Part shown: positions 8,117-10,426 of the stretch, piece after piece
Layout of the letters: each line of letters starts with the position of its first letter
Position numbering within the stretch: position 1 is the stretch's first letter
Origin: Gammaproteobacteria bacterium
GTDB lineage: Bacteria; Pseudomonadota; Gammaproteobacteria; Arenicellales; JAOTYS01
Assembly: GCA_029861795.1 (NCBI GenBank)
Contig: JAOTYS010000134.1
Span: forward strand, 1 to 10,426
DNA length: 10,426 nucleotides
Direction: 5' to 3'
Made by a program: the position numbers and the translations under genes
The notes under the pieces: model-generated
The model's database searches: none
Seen by the model: only the letters and a program-made list of their open reading frames with translations
What the model was told of the DNA's origin: nothing

Positions 8117-8130
8117 TAGGCGCGCCACGA
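8092..8130 (+). promoter_or_regulatory. Inverted repeat bracketing the -10 box, likely operator
   Basis: TCGTGG then, after three extra G, CGCGC (8092-8105) is matched by GCGCGCCACGA (8120-8130). This makes eleven paired bases around an AT-rich centre that contains the candidate TATTAT -10 box. If the start point lies upstream, the same sequence would instead form an mRNA hairpin ending 3 nt before the ribosome-binding region. Either reading points to control of the downstream DNA-repair gene. The repeat is seen directly; the operator role is inferred. Confidence 0.5.
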
Positions 8131-8149
8131 ACAGAGGAGAATGATTAGC

Positions 8150-9013
8150 ATGGTGACCACAGACTACGTCCGGGTGGAAAAGGCGATTCACTATCTTGAA
8201 GCACACTTCCGCGACCAACCGCAATTGTCGGAGGTCGCGGCAAATATCGGGCTCAGCGAATATCACTTTCAGCGTCTGTTTCGCCGTTGGGCCGGAATCA
8301 GTCCTAAACGCTTTCTGCAATTCTTGACCGCGGAGTATGCCAAGACCTTGCTAGAACAATCGCAGAACACGCTCGATGTAACTTTTGACACCGGACTGTC
8401 CAGTCCGAGCCGTCTACATGATTTGGTGGTCAATATCCACGCGATGACGCCGGGAGAGTTGAAACGCCAAGGTGCCGATCTGCGTATCAGCTATGGCACA
8501 CATGAAAGTCCGTTTGGCAATTGTCTAATCGCCACTACTGCGCACGGAATATGCGCCTTAGAATTTGACCACGCTAGCGACGAAAGCGAGGCGCTGAATG
8601 CTCTGAGGCAACGATGGCAACAAGCGACCTTGGAATACGATCCAACTGCCACCGCCACGATCTCACAACAAATCTTCACACCTGCTAAAAATCCCGAACA
8701 AACACCGTTTAACCTATTGGTCAAGGGCACTAATTTCCAGATCAAAGTGTGGGAGGCTTTACTCAAAATTCCTGCGGGGGCCATCGCCGCCTATGAGGAT
8801 GTCGCGACAATGACAGGGAAGCCCACGGCAACCCGAGCTGTCGGCAGCGCCATCGCCCAAAACTCTATCGCGTATTTGATTCCCTGCCACCGGGTCATCC
8901 GCAAGAACGGCGCGTTGGGGCAGTATCGTTGGGGCCCAGTCCGCAAAAAGGCGATGCTGGCATGGGAAGCCGCTCAGGTTGCGGCCCCCATCGATAGCTA
9001 CGCGTTCGCCTGA
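8150..9013 (+). CDS. AraC-type HTH fused to O6-alkylguanine-DNA alkyltransferase (Ada-like)
   Basis: The 287-residue protein joins an AraC/XylS DNA-binding domain (about residues 8-107, with LSEVAANIGLSEYHFQRLFRR and SPKRFLQF) to a methyltransferase domain (about 113-272). The active-site motif is PCHRV, with acceptor Cys246, preceded by GTNFQIKVWEALLKIPAG and followed by RKNGALGQYRWG. It irreversibly takes alkyl groups from O6-alkylguanine. The N-terminal zinc domain of E. coli Ada, whose cysteine senses methylphosphotriesters, is absent, so the switch to activator cannot work as in E. coli. ATGs at 8141 and 8150 are in frame. GGAG at 8136-8139 is 1 nt from the first and 10 nt from the second, so 8150 is preferred. 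The last three codons and the stop lie inside a REP-like palindrome. Confidence 0.92.
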   Translation: MVTTDYVRVEKAIHYLEAHFRDQPQLSEVAANIGLSEYHFQRLFRRWAGISPKRFLQFLTAEYAKTLLEQSQNTLDVTFDTGLSSPSRLHDLVVNIHAMTPGELKRQGADLRISYGTHESPFGNCLIATTAHGICALEFDHASDESEALNALRQRWQQATLEYDPTATATISQQIFTPAKNPEQTPFNLLVKGTNFQIKVWEALLKIPAGAIAAYEDVATMTGKPTATRAVGSAIAQNSIAYLIPCHRVIRKNGALGQYRWGPVRKKAMLAWEAAQVAAPIDSYAFA

Positions 9014-9025
9014 AGGCGAACCTAC
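9002..9025 (-). repeat. REP-like palindrome overlapping the end of the alkyltransferase gene
   Basis: On the minus strand it reads GTAGG, stem TTCGCC, loop TTCA, stem GGCGAA, CGC. It has the same length and GTAGG head as the other copies but a different stem. Read on the plus strand, its first 12 bases are the final Ala-Phe-Ala codons and the TGA stop of the upstream gene, so the stop codon falls in the hairpin loop. Confidence 0.65.
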
Positions 9026-9042
9026 AAACCCGATCCTGACGT

Positions 9043-9066
9043 GTAGGTGCGCCTTTAGCGAATCAC
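9043..9066 (+). repeat. Degenerate REP-like palindrome
   Basis: GTAGGT followed by an imperfect stem (CGCC...GCG around TTTA) faces the copy at 9002-9025 across 17 nt. It resembles that copy more than the other family members, but several stem pairs are lost. Identification depends on the head sequence, the spacing and the inverted arrangement. Confidence 0.45.
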
Positions 9067-9109
9067 TAAATTGGGGCACTTTCTACGTGCGAGGATCCTG
9101 ATACAACAT

Positions 9110-9133
9110 GTGGCAGCAAGATGCTGCTCCTAC
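9110..9133 (-). repeat. REP-like palindrome, perfect stem
   Basis: On the minus strand reads GTAGGA, stem GCAGCA, loop TCT, stem TGCTGC, CAC. The arms pair perfectly, yet differ from the copies at 3273 and 5249 at positions 3, 4 and, versus the first, 6, always with the matching change in the other arm. It lies in the cysE upstream region. Confidence 0.72.
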
Positions 9134-9151
9134 GAGCAACCTCATCAGATC

Positions 9152-9175
9152 GCAGGAGCACCTTCCAGGTACGAC
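9152..9175 (+). repeat. REP-like palindrome, partner of 9110-9133
   Basis: Reads GCAGGA, GCACCT, TCC, AGGTAC, GAC. One stem pair is broken and the head has T changed to C. It faces the copy at 9110-9133 across 18 nt, making the second inverted pair in this 261-bp gap. Between here and cysE the only promoter-like hexamers are TACAAT (9203-9208) and TTGAAA (9213-9218), neither with a good partner, so I do not call a cysE promoter. Confidence 0.6.
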
Positions 9176-9274
9176 GACCAAGTGTCGCCTAAAACGCGAA
9201 GCTACAATCCATTTGAAAACGGGGTTATCCTAAAGAACCAATATCACCGCCTCAGCTGTCGGAGGATTTCGGAT

Positions 9275-10090
9275 ATGCGTCACGCTAAGTCAAATTTGAT
9301 ATCTAAAGATCCGATCTGGGAAGCCATTCGCGAGGAGGTGACTCGAGACGCCGCTGGTGAACCCCTGTTGGCGAGCTTTCTCCATTCCGCCGTCCTGAAA
9401 CACGATTCGCTGGAAAAGGCCTTGAGCTTCAACCTCGCCGCCAAACTCGGCAGCGCGATATTGTCAGAGATGCTTATCAGGGAAGTGGTAGATGACGCGC
9501 TACAGTACGACCCCGCCATTGGACAACAGATCCGTGGCGACCTCAGGGCGGTGCGCGAGCGGGATCCGGCATGTGATCGGTTCTCCACTCCGTTGCTTTA
9601 CTTTAAAGGATTTCACGCCCTGCAGTCCTATCGCGTAGCACATTGGTTGTGGAACCAAAGCCGACGGGAGCTGGCCTTGTTCATGCAAAACCGCATCAGT
9701 GAGGTTTTTGCCGTAGACATTCATCCTGCAGCCAGAATCGGCACTGGCATCATGATCGATCACGCCACCGGTGTGGTCATCGGTGAAACCGCAGTGGTCG
9801 GAGACAACGTATCAATGTTGCATGAGGTGACTCTGGGTGGTACGGGCAAGGATACGGGGGACCGTCATCCCAAGATTGGTTGCGGTGTACTACTTGGCGC
9901 TGGCGCAAAAATCCTTGGTAATGTAGTCATTGGCCGATGCTCGAAGGTCGGTGCTGGCAGTGTGGTGCTACACGATGTTCCACCTAACAGCACAGTCGCT
10001 GGTGTTCCCGCAGAGATCATCGCGGAGGAGCATCCAGAACAGCCGGCGCTGGAGATGGATCACAAGTTTTCTTGCCGCGGCGACTGTTGA
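9275..10090 (+). CDS. cysE: Serine O-acetyltransferase
   Basis: Acetylates L-serine from acetyl-CoA to O-acetylserine, the first committed step of cysteine synthesis. The 271-residue protein has the N-terminal helical domain (RGDLRAVRERDPAC, YFKGFHALQSYRVAHWLW) and a C-terminal left-handed beta helix of hexapeptide repeats. Catalytic His163 is in IDHATGVVIGET and His198 in DRHPKIG, followed by GAGAKILGN, GAGSVVL and AGVPA. Length and order match E. coli CysE (273 residues). The ATG at 9275 follows GGAGGA with 8 nt spacing. The frame is open about 200 nt further upstream, but that part is REP-like DNA, not family sequence. The C-terminus ends in Arg-Gly-Asp-Cys rather than the isoleucine that E. 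coli CysE inserts into CysK. The stop codon overlaps the next start by one base. Confidence 0.96.
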   Translation: MRHAKSNLISKDPIWEAIREEVTRDAAGEPLLASFLHSAVLKHDSLEKALSFNLAAKLGSAILSEMLIREVVDDALQYDPAIGQQIRGDLRAVRERDPACDRFSTPLLYFKGFHALQSYRVAHWLWNQSRRELALFMQNRISEVFAVDIHPAARIGTGIMIDHATGVVIGETAVVGDNVSMLHEVTLGGTGKDTGDRHPKIGCGVLLGAGAKILGNVVIGRCSKVGAGSVVLHDVPPNSTVAGVPAEIIAEEHPEQPALEMDHKFSCRGDC

Positions 10091-10426
10091 TGTCGTTGCC
10101 CGGGGGTAAGTGTGCCTGCGTTACTGCGCTGATTGGCTTACTGGCATTGATACAGACTGAGGCTTGGGGAGCGTCTGCAACCACAGGTCTTGGATTCATC
10201 GCTTGTCGCGAAGAACAGTGGCTGGATGACATCTTCGAGGTCATGGCCAACGCAGACACAAAAGGCTTCGACGCAATGTTAGAGACAGAGAAGTGTTTGG
10301 TCGTCGAAGAGAATCTAGTGGTGACGCTAACGCCCTCGTACTCGGATAACAGTGATACCGTTGAGTACATCCACGACGGCGTTCACTATTGGACGATCAA
10401 AGAGGCTCTGCACAGCGTCACGCAAG
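10090..10426 (+). CDS. Small exported protein of unknown function, partial (runs off the window)
   Basis: An open frame of 112 codons reaches the window edge without a stop. Its ATG shares the final A of the cysE TGA stop (TGATG), implying translational coupling; no strong ribosome binding site is visible. The N-terminus has Lys7, a hydrophobic core at about residues 11-21 (VTALIGLLALI) and small residues AWGASA, which fits a Sec signal peptide cleaved near residue 28-30. The visible mature part is acidic and has two cysteines (39 and 69) that could form a disulfide in the periplasm. I do not recognise the family. C8 and C10 lie before the hydrophobic core, so this is not a lipobox. Coding status rests on the coupling, the signal-like start and the uninterrupted frame. 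Confidence 0.65.
   Translation, partial: MSLPGGKCACVTALIGLLALIQTEAWGASATTGLGFIACREEQWLDDIFEVMANADTKGFDAMLETEKCLVVEENLVVTLTPSYSDNSDTVEYIHDGVHYWTIKEALHSVTQ

Noticed and set aside
9071..9274. N-terminal extension of CysE from an upstream TTG
   Set aside because: The extension covers palindromic repeat DNA, has no family similarity, and the ATG at 9275 has an excellent ribosome binding site and matches CysE length.
10017..10370. 117-codon minus-strand ORF
   Set aside because: It is antisense to the end of cysE and to the coupled exported ORF, with low-complexity composition and no supported start.

Overview
The window looks like chromosomal DNA of a gammaproteobacterium. GabD and CysE closely resemble the Escherichia coli proteins, and dispersed GTAG-headed palindromes of the REP type sit between genes. 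There is no rRNA, tRNA, transposase, phage or plasmid gene. The genes are ordinary metabolism; the unusual material is in the intergenic DNA.

Layout. Positions 64-2380 (minus) hold pta followed by ackA, the acetyl-CoA / acetyl-phosphate / acetate pathway, with pta upstream. Positions 2518-3228 (minus) encode an AlaX-type alanyl-tRNA editing protein. Positions 3229-3679 are gene-free and hold one canonical 24-nt palindrome and a tandem array of about eleven 30-32 bp units derived from the same hairpin. Positions 3680-5137 (minus) are gabD, succinate-semialdehyde dehydrogenase. Positions 5138-5387 hold an inverted pair of palindromes. Positions 5388-7835 (minus) encode a large flavin/folate demethylating dehydrogenase closest to sarcosine dehydrogenase. 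Positions 7836-8149 are a divergent promoter region. Positions 8150-9013 (plus) encode an AraC helix-turn-helix fused to an O6-alkylguanine-DNA alkyltransferase. Positions 9014-9274 hold two more inverted palindrome pairs. Positions 9275-10090 (plus) are cysE, and its stop codon overlaps the start of a small exported protein of unknown function that runs off the right edge.

Function. The minus-strand enzymes feed central metabolism: acetate interconversion, succinate from succinate semialdehyde, and one-carbon units from N-methylated glycine. CysE makes O-acetylserine from acetyl-CoA for cysteine synthesis. The alkyltransferase repairs alkylated DNA. I see no evidence that these genes form one pathway.

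Most notable signals. (1) A 24-nt palindrome family whose stems differ between copies but keep pairing through compensatory changes. (2) A local amplification of that hairpin into a tandem array with a period near three helical turns. (3) One palindrome supplies the last three codons and the stop of the alkyltransferase gene. (4) A long inverted repeat brackets the likely -10 box of that gene. (5) The uncharacterised exported protein is translationally coupled to cysE.
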